Below are positions 24,330 through 32,204 of a stretch of DNA of 64,000 nt, piece by piece (position 1 is the stretch's first letter; each line of letters starts with the position of its first letter). The position numbers and the translations under genes are program-made. The notes beneath the pieces were generated by a model that saw only the letters and a list, made by a program, of their open reading frames with translations, had not been told where the DNA came from and made no database searches. Source of the DNA: Paractinoplanes brasiliensis (GTDB lineage Bacteria; Actinomycetota; Actinomycetes; Mycobacteriales; Micromonosporaceae); assembly GCF_004362215.1 (NCBI RefSeq), contig NZ_SNWR01000002.1:682001-746000 (forward strand). Reading direction: 5' to 3'.

Positions 24330-24910
24330 CCGGGGGTCTGGCACGGTGCCACTCCTGGGGTCTGGCACGGTCTCACGCCGGGTCTGGGGCGGTGCCACTC
24401 CGGGGGTCTGGCACGGTCTCACGCCGGGTCTGGGGCGGTGCCACTCCGGGGGTCTGGCACGGTCTCACGCCGGGTCTGGGGCGGTGCCACTCCGGGGGTC
24501 TGGCACGGTCTCACGCCGGGTCTGGGGCGGTGCCACTCCTGGGGTCTGGCACGGTCTCACGCCGGGTCTGGGGCGGTGCCACTCCGGGGTCTGGCACGGT
24601 CTCACGCCGGGTCTGGGGCGGTGCCACTCCTGGGGTCTGGCACGGTCTCACGCCGGGTCTGGGGCGGTGCCACTCCGGGGGTCTGGCACGGTCTCACGCC
24701 GGGTCTGGGGCGGTGCCACTCCGGGGGTCTGGCACGGTCTCACGCCGGGTCTGGGGCGGTGCCACTCCGGGGTCTGCAGCCGGGTCTGGGGGTGCCACCG
24801 GGGTCTGGCACGTCTCACGCCGGGTCTGGGACGGTGCCACTCCGGGGGTCTGGCACGGCCCCACCCCGGGTCTGCGACGGACCCACCCCCAGGTCTGGCA
24901 CGGTGCCACC
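24330..24910. repeat. 46-bp tandem repeat array (two 23-bp half units)
   Basis: The phrase GGTCTGGCACGGTCTCACGC recurs with TCTGG at 24361, 24407, 24453, 24499, 24545, 24590, 24636, 24682 and 24728, periods 45-46 bp, then degrades to about 24910. Each unit is itself two related 23-bp halves (GGGTCTGGCACGGTCTCACGCC and GGGTCTGGGGCGGTGCCACTCC). A 46-bp period shifts frame in every copy, so long open frames here are artefacts. It lies directly after the ligase gene. Confidence 0.95.
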
Positions 24911-25082
24911 CCAGGTCTGACGCCGCGACGCGAGGTGACAGCCATGGCTACATTTAGCAGGAATGTGGATGCATCCTGCATTGCGAACGTCTACGAACGG
25001 TGTTTCTGGCCCGATTCGAGCTGCCGGAGGGGTCGGACTTCCCGGACGTCGGATTTGGTCCGGCGGTTTGGGCCTGTGAGTA

Positions 25083-25282
25083 ATGACCACAGAGATCGTG
25101 CATTCTCCGAGGAAGAACGCCCGCCGAGTCCGTCAGCTGTCGCGTGAGCAGGCCGCGGTGGCCGCGATGGTGGCCGAGGCCAGCAACGGGGCCTGGAGCT
25201 GACCGGCCCGGACGGGGTTGTTGAAGCTGTCCACCAAGAATGTTCTCAGGGCGGCGCTGGGCGAGGAGTGGACCGAACACCT
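25083..25282 (+). pseudogene. IS256-family transposase, N-terminal relic with frameshift
   Basis: ATG 25083 opens MTTEIVHSPRKNARR, then LSREQAAVAAMVAEASNGAWS, stopping at 25202. The adjacent frame carries GLELTGPDG and, one shift later, LLKLSTKNVLRAALGEEWTEHL. In order these segments match the start of Mutator/IS256-type transposases (...GLELTGPDGLLK-LTKxVLExAL-EEMTEHL). The DDE domain and terminal repeats are missing and similarity ends after EHL, so this is a dead fragment. Confidence 0.6.
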
Positions 25283-25465
25283 CGCAGCGCAGGTCAGCGT
25301 GATGATCCTGCATCCCAAGGGTTGCGGCGTTCCTGCAGACCCGGTGGACGGCAGACGACTGATGTGGGTTCAGCGCGGGGGAGGACCGTCGGTTGTGACG
25401 GGGGAGTGCGGCCGGTTATGGCGGGCAGGTGAGAGTGGTCTGCTGTGGCGGGTGGGCAAGAGGCG

Positions 25466-25640
25466 GTCGGCTCTGGCGGACGGGCGGTTGTGACGGACGG
25501 GCGAGAAAGCGGTCGCTGTGGTGGGCGGTCGGCTCTGGCGGACGGGCGGTTGTGACGGACGGGCGAGAAAGCGGTCGCTGTGGTCGGCGGTCGGCTGTGG
25601 TGGACGGGGCGAGAGGGCGGTCCGCTGTGGCGTGCGGACT
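25466..25640. repeat. 62-bp tandem repeat, about 2.5 copies
   Basis: GGTCGGCTCTGGCGGACGGG starts at 25466 and 25528, with a variant at 25590, an exact 62-bp period. The internal phrase GGGCGAGAAAGCGGTCGCTG is identical in the first two copies. The remaining bases from 25283 to 25804 hold no recognisable gene. Confidence 0.85.
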
Positions 25641-25804
25641 GCGTGTTGCGAGGCGCTGACCACGGATGTGGATCTGCGTGGTGGAGGCGACCGAAGGGGC
25701 GGGGACACCGCGCGGTAGCGGCCGGCCGCGGGGTTGAGCGTGCCCATTTTTCGGTGGCCTGTTCGGTGGGCTGCGGGTGGTGGGTTGCTGGGTAGGCTCC
25801 GGGG

Positions 25805-26725
25805 GTGGTGAGAGCGGAGCGTCTGCAGGTCGGGGACCTGGTTGCGCTGGTCTCGCCGTCGGGGGCCAGTGACGGTGGGCGGGTGGCGGCGACGGTGGCG
25901 GCTCTCGAAGGATGGGGACTGAGGGTTCGGCTGGGGGAGCACGCGGCCGGGCGGCACCTCTTCTTCGCCGGCACCGATGAGCAGCGGCTGGCCGACCTCA
26001 ACGGGGCGCTGCGGGACCCCGAGGTGCGGGGCGTGTTCTGCCTGCGTGGGGGCTACGGCATGCAGCGGATCGTCGATCGGGTGGATTTCGGGGCCGTGCG
26101 GGACGACCCCAAGGTCGTGATCGGGTTCTCCGACGTCACGGCGCTGCATCTGGCGCTCTGGCGGGAGGCGGGGCTGGTGACTGTGCACGGGCCGACCGCG
26201 GGGCAGTTCGAGCGGGGGGCCGCGTCGGTCACCGTACGGGCGGCCCGGCGAGCCGTCATGCAGGCCGAGCCTGTCACCGTGCCGGCCGACGCGGAGGAGC
26301 TGACCTACGGCGTACGGGTGGAAGGGGTTGCCGAAGGGACGTTGCTCGGCGGCAACCTCGTCATGCTCGCGACCACCGTCGGCACGCGGCACGCGCTCGC
26401 GACGGAGGGCGCGATCCTGCTGCTGGAGGACGTGGACGAGGAGCCGTACCGGATCGACCGCATGCTGGTGCACCTGCGCCGGGCCGGTTGGTTCGACGGG
26501 GTGCGGGGGATCGCGCTGGGGCAGTTCACCAACTGCGTCGACCGGAACCCCCACTATCCACCGGTGGTGGACGTCCTGCGGGAACAGCTGGCCGGTCTGG
26601 GCGTACCGGTGCTGGGTGGTCTTCCGATCGGGCACGGTGACGAACAGGTGGCTGTCGGCCTCGGCGTCCACGCGCGGCTGGACGCCGCGACCGGCACGCT
26701 GAAGGTCGGCCCGGCGGTGCGCTGA
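25805..26725 (+). CDS. LD-carboxypeptidase, peptidase family S66 (LdcA/MccF-like)
   Basis: A 306-residue serine peptidase that removes the terminal D-amino acid from muropeptides in cell-wall recycling; MccF relatives instead inactivate microcin-C-like toxins. The catalytic triad is visible: Ser109 in VVIGFSDVTALH, Glu208 in ILLLEDVDEEPYRIDRML and His277 in GLPIGHGDEQ. The early RGGYGMQRIVDRVDF motif is typical. Length matches the family (about 300). GTG 25805 lies six bases after TAGGCT, a possible -10 for a leaderless message; no Shine-Dalgarno is present. It is monocistronic. LdcA versus MccF cannot be separated by eye. Confidence 0.9.
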   Translation: MVRAERLQVGDLVALVSPSGASDGGRVAATVAALEGWGLRVRLGEHAAGRHLFFAGTDEQRLADLNGALRDPEVRGVFCLRGGYGMQRIVDRVDFGAVRDDPKVVIGFSDVTALHLALWREAGLVTVHGPTAGQFERGAASVTVRAARRAVMQAEPVTVPADAEELTYGVRVEGVAEGTLLGGNLVMLATTVGTRHALATEGAILLLEDVDEEPYRIDRMLVHLRRAGWFDGVRGIALGQFTNCVDRNPHYPPVVDVLREQLAGLGVPVLGGLPIGHGDEQVAVGLGVHARLDAATGTLKVGPAVR

Positions 26726-26730
26726 CACGG

Positions 26731-27099
26731 CTATTTCTCGGCCCAGACGCCCAGCTCGTTGCCGCTGGGGTCGGCGAAGTGGAACCGGCGCCCGCCGGGA
26801 AAGCTGTAAGGCCCCTCGACGACCCGGCCGCCGGCGGCGCGAACGGCCTCGACGGAGGCGTCGAGGTCGGTGGAGTAGAGCAGGACCAGCGGGCCGCCCA
26901 CCCCGACCGGCTCGCCATGGCGCAGGCCGCCGGCCTCACCGTCGCCGTCAGGGCCGCGAATGCCGGCGTACGCGGGCCCGTAGTCGTTGAATTGCCACCC
27001 GAACGCCTCGGCGTAGAACCGTTTGGCCTCGGCGAGGTCGCCGACCGTGATCTCGACGTAGTTGATCGTGTGGTGCTGGTGTGTCGTCTGCTCGGTCAT
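26731..27099 (-). CDS. VOC-family (glyoxalase-like) protein
   Basis: A 122-residue single-domain protein of the vicinal oxygen chelate fold. It begins with the metal-ligand strand HHTINYVEITVGDLAEAKRFYAEAFGW. A second repeat follows, with VLLYSTDLDASVEAVRAAGG, and it ends GRRFHFADPSGNELGVWAE, where the Glu is the usual last metal ligand. Small VOC proteins act as lyases, dioxygenases or drug-binding proteins; there is no evidence for a particular substrate. ATG 27099 fits the family start. It is convergent with the LD-carboxypeptidase, with six bases between the two stops, and divergent from the hybrid kinase. Confidence 0.88.
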   Translation of the reverse strand: MTEQTTHQHHTINYVEITVGDLAEAKRFYAEAFGWQFNDYGPAYAGIRGPDGDGEAGGLRHGEPVGVGGPLVLLYSTDLDASVEAVRAAGGRVVEGPYSFPGGRRFHFADPSGNELGVWAEK

Positions 27100-27188
27100 G
27101 GCGGGGAGTCTGCCCCGGGGGTACGACAATTTCGCGGGACGGCAGGTCACGGGCTCAGTTGCCCCGGACGGCCGCCGATAGGACGATC

Positions 27189-29060
27189 GTGCCGGAACAG
27201 CTCTTCATCCTGGGCAACCTGGTGATCGTGGTCGCGTACGCGTCCATCATGACGGCGGTCCTGACGCCGGTGATCCGGGCCGGGCAGCTGCGGGGCAACA
27301 AGCTTGCCGTGGCCACCGCCGTGGTCTTCTTCAGCGGTGCGGTGAGCCATGGGCTGCACGCCCTCATGGCCGTCCGGGTGACGCCGGCGGGCGAGTATCC
27401 GCAGCCCGGCTGGGCGTGGCCCGTGGCCGTGTGGGACCTGCTCACCGCGCTGGTCGGCGTCCTCTACTTCGTGACCCTGCGTCGCGGTCACAGGGCGCTC
27501 GGGTCGATCTTCAGATCCCCCGGCGAGCAGCGGGGGCACGAGGAGGCGCGCGAACGGGCCGCCCACGACGCCGCCGAGAAGCGCCGCGCGACCCTGGCCG
27601 CCGTGGTCGAACACACCGACGACGCGATCATCGGGGTGAACCTGGACGGCCGGGTGACCGCCTGGAACCGTGGCGCCGAGCGGCTGTTCGGCTACAACGC
27701 GAGCGCTGCGACAGGCCGGCCGATGTCCATCTTCTCGGGCGGGTCCGGCGCGGCGGACCAGATGGCAATGATTGCCCGCGTACGCGACGGCGAGCGCACC
27801 GTGCATTACGAGACCCGCCGCGTGCACCGCAACGGCTCGCCGCTCGAGCTGTCGATCAGCATGGCCCCGATCCGGGACGCCACCGGCGCCGTCACCGGTG
27901 TCTCGGTGACCGCTCGCGAGATCAGCGCCCTCAAGGCGGCAGCCGACCAGCGCCACGCCGAGGAGGAGCGGGCGCACCAGGCCCAGCGCATGGAGAGCCT
28001 CGGCAAACTGGCCGGCGGGCTCGCCCACGACTTCAACAACATCCTCGGCATCATCGTCAACTACACCGAGTTCGCGATCGACGAGACCGAGGACAAGCCC
28101 GCCGTACGGGAGGACCTGCAGCACGTACGGGCGGCAGCCGACCGGGCGCAGGCGCTGACCCGGCAGCTGCTCACGTTCACCCGCGGCGCCGGCGGCCAGC
28201 CCGTCGACGTCGACCTGAACGCGGCCCTGCAGGAGGCCCACGCCCGCCTGCAACCGCTGGTCGGCGAGCACATCACGATCGTCGCCCGTCCCGCGCCGGT
28301 GCCGCTCACCGTGCGCGCCGACCCCGCCCAGCTGCAGAACATCCTCGAACAGCTCAGCACCAACGCCCGCGACGCCATGCCCGACGGCGGCACCCTGGTG
28401 CTCGAGACCAACACGGCCGGCGACCACGCCCGCCTGCTGGTCTCCGACACCGGCACGGGCATGACGGCCGAGGTGGCGGAGCGCGTGTTCGAGCCGTTCT
28501 TCACCACCAGGCCGGGCAAGGGCGCGGGCATGGGCCTGGCCGCCGTGTACGGCATGGTCACCGAGGCCGGCGGGTCGATCGCCGTCTACTCCGAACCCGG
28601 CATCGGCACCACGTTCCGGGTCCACCTGCCCCTGGTGGCCGCGTCCGCGCCGCCTGTCCTGCCGACGTTGCCCCCGTCCGGCGACGGGCGTACGGTCCTG
28701 GTCGTCGAGCACGAGCCCGCCCTGGCCCGCGCGGCGACGCGCATCCTGACGGTGGCCGGCTACCAGGTTCTCACCGCCGCGACGGGACCCGAGGCCCTGG
28801 TGGTGGCCGACGACCGTACGGTGGACGCCTTGATCACCGACGTCGTGATGCCCGACATGACCGGCCCGCGCCTGGCCGAACTGCTGCACGAACGCGCCCC
28901 CGACCTGCCGGTGATCTTCATGTCCGGCTACAGCAGGGGCCTGCTCGACGCCGCGGGCCTGCTCGACGCGTCCGCGCCGTTCGTGGAGAAGCCGTTCACC
29001 GCCCACACCCTGCTCCACACCGTCCACGAGGCACTGCACCGCGCGCCTTCGGCCGTCTAG
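27189..29060 (+). CDS. PAS-containing hybrid histidine kinase with C-terminal receiver
   Basis: A 623-residue signalling protein. Residues 1-100 hold three transmembrane helices and a short loop (FFSGAVSHGLHALMAVRV). A PAS domain follows (LAAVVEHTDDAIIGVNLDGRV ... WNRGAERLFGYNA) with its PAC extension (VTAREISALKAA). The HisKA box is KLAGGLAHDFNNILGIIVNY. The ATPase has LSTNARDAMPDGG and SDTGTGMTAEVAERVFEPFFTT. The receiver has VVEHEPALARA, the phospho-Asp in ALITDVVMPDMTG and Lys in FVEKPFT. Such AHDFNN-type kinases usually pass phosphate to their own receiver. GTG 27189 has AGGA six bases upstream. No partner regulator is adjacent. Confidence 0.9.
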   Translation: MPEQLFILGNLVIVVAYASIMTAVLTPVIRAGQLRGNKLAVATAVVFFSGAVSHGLHALMAVRVTPAGEYPQPGWAWPVAVWDLLTALVGVLYFVTLRRGHRALGSIFRSPGEQRGHEEARERAAHDAAEKRRATLAAVVEHTDDAIIGVNLDGRVTAWNRGAERLFGYNASAATGRPMSIFSGGSGAADQMAMIARVRDGERTVHYETRRVHRNGSPLELSISMAPIRDATGAVTGVSVTAREISALKAAADQRHAEEERAHQAQRMESLGKLAGGLAHDFNNILGIIVNYTEFAIDETEDKPAVREDLQHVRAAADRAQALTRQLLTFTRGAGGQPVDVDLNAALQEAHARLQPLVGEHITIVARPAPVPLTVRADPAQLQNILEQLSTNARDAMPDGGTLVLETNTAGDHARLLVSDTGTGMTAEVAERVFEPFFTTRPGKGAGMGLAAVYGMVTEAGGSIAVYSEPGIGTTFRVHLPLVAASAPPVLPTLPPSGDGRTVLVVEHEPALARAATRILTVAGYQVLTAATGPEALVVADDRTVDALITDVVMPDMTGPRLAELLHERAPDLPVIFMSGYSRGLLDAAGLLDASAPFVEKPFTAHTLLHTVHEALHRAPSAV

Positions 29061-29286
29061 AAACCTTGGGGTTGAGGTAAGGACGCTCGTGGATCGTCGC
29101 GACGCACAGAAGAACGCCGTACGTGAATGTCCCGTCCGGACAGAGTCGGCCGGCTCGGTGTGGACGCCGCTGGCGTCGGCGGCCGGGTTGCCGCGCTCAT
29201 CCCTCGTCGACGTCGCGCCGGCACCGGCCCGGGAGCGGCACGCGAGCGGTCATGTTGCGGCTGTCCCGGTGAACGGCCTGATCCGG

Positions 29287-29382
29287 CGCATAGCCCGCCT
29301 GCCGTATAGCTCGCCTGCCGTATAGCTCGCCTGCCGTGTAGCTCGCCTGCCGTATAGCTTGCCCTCCGCATAGCCCGCCCTC
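29287..29382. repeat. 16-bp tandem repeat, six copies
   Basis: Units of CGTATAGCTCGCCTGC start at 29287, 29303, 29319, 29335, 29351 and 29367 with zero to four differences each. They lie in the 720-bp gap after the hybrid kinase and contain the AT-rich TATAGC, unusual in this GC-rich DNA. Confidence 0.92.
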
Positions 29383-29441
29383 CCAGGGGGCCACCGCCAC
29401 CTTCCATTCTCCCCGAATTCATCGATCTTGACGGGGTGCCC

Positions 29442-29467
29442 TGTGGACAACCCGGCGTTGTGGATAA
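29442..29467 (-). other. Pair of DnaA-box-like 9-mers
   Basis: TGTGGACAA (29442-29450) and TGTGGATAA (29459-29467) are, on the minus strand, TTGTCCACA and TTATCCACA, the two forms of the DnaA box. They lie in the same orientation 17 bp apart in a gene-free stretch. Two boxes do not make an origin; they may be chance or a minor DnaA-binding site. Confidence 0.3.
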
Positions 29468-29533
29468 CGCGTGGTGATCTCCGGGAATGGCTTAGGTTCG
29501 GGTTCGCAGCCGGAAGGAAACGGAGGTGTCGAT

Positions 29534-29668
29534 ATGCCGGAACGGGCTTCCCTGCTGGGAGCCCGGCGGGGCGCCTGGCTGTGTGGCGTGCGGGCTGGGA
29601 GGTCGTCGCAGGGGTCGAGTCGCGGCCCGGATGGCGGGGATGCGGGGGTGATCCTTGCCTCGGCGTAG
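29534..29668 (+). CDS. Possible small protein, 44 aa
   Basis: ATG 29534 follows an ideal ribosome site (GGAGG at 29522-29526, seven-base spacing) and opens MPERASLLGARRGAWLCGVR, ending GVILASA. The N-terminus is basic and Ala/Gly rich. No family or precursor-peptide pattern is recognised and no modification enzyme is adjacent. The Shine-Dalgarno is the main support; the sequence could equally be non-coding. Confidence 0.25.
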   Translation: MPERASLLGARRGAWLCGVRAGRSSQGSSRGPDGGDAGVILASA

Positions 29669-29784
29669 GCGAGCCTGCGCCTGGGCCTTCCTGCCGCCGC
29701 CGCCGTCGTCGGTGGGGTGCCCATCGGCGGCTCCACCTGGGCCAGCCTTGGTGGCGGCGCCTCGCGTGCGGTTGAGGGGGATGA

Positions 29785-30984
29785 GTGTCGGACAGTGTGA
29801 TCGGCGTTGTGGGCGCGGGGATCGTCGGGCTGGCCGTCGCCCGGGAGGTTGGCAGGCGACGGCCGGGGGCGAGGGTGGTGGTGTTCGAGAAGGAAGATCG
29901 GGTCGGGGCGCATCAGACCGGCCACAACTCCGGGGTCGTGCATGCGGGCATCTACTACCAGCCGGGCAGTTTGAAAGCGCGATTGTGCACGCGGGGAAGG
30001 GCGATGCTGCGGGAGTACTGCCAGGAGCGGGCCATCCCGTACGAGGAATGCGGGAAGTTGGTTGTCGCCGTGGAAGCGGCGGAGATCCCCAGGCTGGAGG
30101 CGCTGGCCGAGCGGGCGGGGAGCAATTCCGTGCCCGGGTTGCGGCGGATCGGGGCCGGGGAGATCCGGGACATCGAGCCGTACGCCGCCGGGGTCGCTGC
30201 GCTTTACTCGCCGCGGACTGCGATCACCGACTATCCGGCGATCGCGCGGGCTTTCGCCGAGGACGTGGTCGCGGCGGGCGGGGAGATCCGGCTCGGGCAG
30301 GCTGTCGACGCCATCGAGCCCGGCCGGGGTGGGGTCATGGCCGCCGGCACCCGGGTCGATCGGTTGATCATCTGTGCCGGGTTGCAGGGGGACAGGCTGG
30401 CCGAGCGGGCCGGGGATCGGAAAGGGCCGCGGATCGTGCCGTTCCGGGGGGAGTACATGAAGGTCCTGCCGGGCAAGACGCACCTGGTGCGCGGGATGAT
30501 TTATCCCGTTCCGGATCCGCGGTATCCGTTTCTCGGTGTGCACTTCACGCGGCGGGTGAACGGGGATGTGGAGGTCGGGCCGAACGCGGTTCTTGCTGGG
30601 GCTCGTGAGGGGTATCGGCTGAGCGACGTGTCGCTGCCGGAACTCAGGTTGATCGCGGGGTGGCCGGGGACGTGGCGGATGGCGGCGCGGCACTGGCGGA
30701 CGGGGCTCGGGGAACTGCACGGGTCGGTGTCGAAGCGGGCCTACATGCGTAGAGCCCAGCGTTATGTGCCGTCGATCGGGGTGGGTGACGTGGTCCGGGC
30801 GGGGGCCGGGGTGCGGGCGCAGGCTCTTGACCGTGACGGGAGCCTGGTCGATGACTTTCGCATCCATCGGCTCGGGGCGGTGACGGCAGTGCGGAATGCG
30901 CCCTCGCCAGCGGCGACGTCAAGCATGGCCATCGCCGAGCACATCGCCGACGTGGTTCTCGGCGGTGCGACTCCAGATTCGTAG
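29785..30984 (+). CDS. lhgO: L-2-hydroxyglutarate oxidase (FAD, DAO family)
   Basis: A 399-residue flavoenzyme that oxidises L-2-hydroxyglutarate to 2-oxoglutarate, a metabolite-repair reaction at the membrane. The FAD loop is IGVVGAGIVGLAVAREVGRR. The family-specific segments are TGHNSGVVHAGIYYQPGSLKA, YEECGKLVVA, PFRGEYMKV and DPRYPFLGVHFTRRVNGDVEVGPNAV. The C-terminal GAGVRAQALDRDGSLVDDF is also typical. GTG 29785 directly follows GAGGGGG; the overlapping ATG at 29781 is out of frame. It is monocistronic and its end abuts a decayed acetyltransferase on the other strand. The call rests on strong pattern similarity to LhgO. Confidence 0.9.
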   Translation: MSDSVIGVVGAGIVGLAVAREVGRRRPGARVVVFEKEDRVGAHQTGHNSGVVHAGIYYQPGSLKARLCTRGRAMLREYCQERAIPYEECGKLVVAVEAAEIPRLEALAERAGSNSVPGLRRIGAGEIRDIEPYAAGVAALYSPRTAITDYPAIARAFAEDVVAAGGEIRLGQAVDAIEPGRGGVMAAGTRVDRLIICAGLQGDRLAERAGDRKGPRIVPFRGEYMKVLPGKTHLVRGMIYPVPDPRYPFLGVHFTRRVNGDVEVGPNAVLAGAREGYRLSDVSLPELRLIAGWPGTWRMAARHWRTGLGELHGSVSKRAYMRRAQRYVPSIGVGDVVRAGAGVRAQALDRDGSLVDDFRIHRLGAVTAVRNAPSPAATSSMAIAEHIADVVLGGATPDS

Positions 30985-31240
30985 GGAGCCGAGGGAGCGG
31001 AAACCGGCCGCGTGGGCCAGGGCCAGGTCGTCGCCGAGTTCGTAACCGACGAGTGGGTGGACGTCCGCGGCTGTGGCGTTCGGGCGGAGCGTGATCGCCT
31101 CCGGGGTGGAACTGCGGCGTCGGGTTGGCGCTGCGCCGAGCGCGCGGGCTGAAGGACCAGCCGATCCTGTGCGCGCGGCAGACCGAGGAGACCCAGTCCG
31201 CGTTGTTGTGCACGGCCGCGTCGAGCTCGGCGGCGGGGGA
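30967..31240 (-). pseudogene. Frameshifted GNAT-type acetyltransferase remnant
   Basis: On the minus strand, one frame encodes AELDAAVHNNADWVSSVCRAHRI and FSPRARRSANPTPQFHP. A shift near 31102 continues EAITLRPNATAADVHPL and ALAHAAGFRSLGSLRIWSR. This order resembles the N-terminal half of an actinobacterial GNAT group (NNAAWCDAVCRxHG ... SARRTPxxYPDAVTL). The acetyl-CoA half is missing and the end runs into the oxidase gene, so it is probably dead. Confidence 0.42.
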
Positions 31241-31376
31241 CACGTCCGCAGTCTGGAACGGTTCCGAGGCGTCCGGCTGGTTTCGGTGGACGAACGCGCA
31301 TCTCGAAGATCGACTTGGGGCGATCTCTCCACTATGGGCAGTAGGCTGTGCCGCGGGGTCGGAGTCTGGGGAGAAG

Positions 31377-32204
31377 ATGACCGAATCGTACGGATGGGTG
31401 CCCGAGGGTGTGGACATCACGGTGCCGGACGCGTCGCGGGTCTACGACTATGCGCTGGGCGGGGTGCACAACTTCGCCGTGGATCGGGAGTTCTGGCATC
31501 GGGCCGAGAAACTGTTCCCCGACGCACGGCTGGTAGCGCGGGCGAACCGGGCGTTTCTGGGGCGGGCGGTACGCCGGCTTGCGGCGGACGGTGTCCGGCA
31601 GTTCCTCGACATCGGGTCGGGCATCCCCACGCTGGGCAACGTGCACGAGGTCGCGCAGGAGGCCGACCCCGAGGCGCGGGTGATGTACGTCGACATCGAC
31701 CCGATCGCCGTGCAGCAGAGCCGCAGCTTGCTCGCGGGCAACCCGTACGCCCGGGTCATCGAGGGTGACCTGCGTAAACCCGACGGCATCCTGTATCACC
31801 CGCAGGTGCTCGACCTGTTCGACTTCTCCGAGCCGGTCGCCGTCCTCACCGTCGCGGTGCTGCACTTCGTGCCCGACGAGGCCGATCCCGCGGGCCTGCT
31901 GCGCCGGCTGGGCGAGCCGCTCGTCTCCGGCAGCTACCTGGTGATCTCGCACCTGGGGCCGGACGCGACGCCCGAGGGCCGCGAGGCGCAGGAGCGGGCG
32001 CGGGCGCTGTACGAGAAGACGCCGACCCCGGTCGTGATCCGCACCCGTGAGCAGGTGGCCGCGCTCATCGGCGACGACTTCGAGCTGGTCGAGCCGGGTG
32101 TGGTCACCGCGTCCGAGTGGCAGGCCGACCCGGACGAGGCCGGTGACCCGCCGCAGGCGACCGCCCTGGTCGCGCTCGCGCGGAAACGAGACGCCCGGTC
32201 ATGA
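31377..32204 (+). CDS. SAM-dependent methyltransferase (Methyltransf_19 / DUF574)
   Basis: A 275-residue protein of an actinobacteria-specific methyltransferase family. The family opening VPEGVDITVPDASRVYDYAL leads to FAVDREFW, and the SAM-binding motif FLDIGSGIPTLGNVHEVAQ follows. Next are VMYVDIDPIAVQQSRSLL with the acidic ribose contact, VLTVAVLHFVPDE and the late SEWQADP segment. ATG 31377 is preceded by GGGGAGAAG and matches the usual start of the family. Its stop overlaps the ATG of the GGDEF/EAL gene (ATGA), so the two are co-translated, an uncommon pairing. The methyl acceptor is unknown for this family. Confidence 0.9.
   Translation: MTESYGWVPEGVDITVPDASRVYDYALGGVHNFAVDREFWHRAEKLFPDARLVARANRAFLGRAVRRLAADGVRQFLDIGSGIPTLGNVHEVAQEADPEARVMYVDIDPIAVQQSRSLLAGNPYARVIEGDLRKPDGILYHPQVLDLFDFSEPVAVLTVAVLHFVPDEADPAGLLRRLGEPLVSGSYLVISHLGPDATPEGREAQERARALYEKTPTPVVIRTREQVAALIGDDFELVEPGVVTASEWQADPDEAGDPPQATALVALARKRDARS

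Noticed and set aside
24125..25147. A long plus-strand open frame across the 46-bp array
   Set aside because: The 46-bp period changes frame in each unit, so absence of stops is a by-product of GC-rich repeats; no family pattern or ribosome site.
29442..29467. Chromosomal or plasmid replication origin
   Set aside because: Only two DnaA-like boxes, no dnaA, dnaN or rep gene and no AT-rich unwinding region.
29534..29668. Ribosomally made peptide precursor (one Cys, basic leader)
   Set aside because: No modification enzyme, transporter or characteristic core is adjacent.
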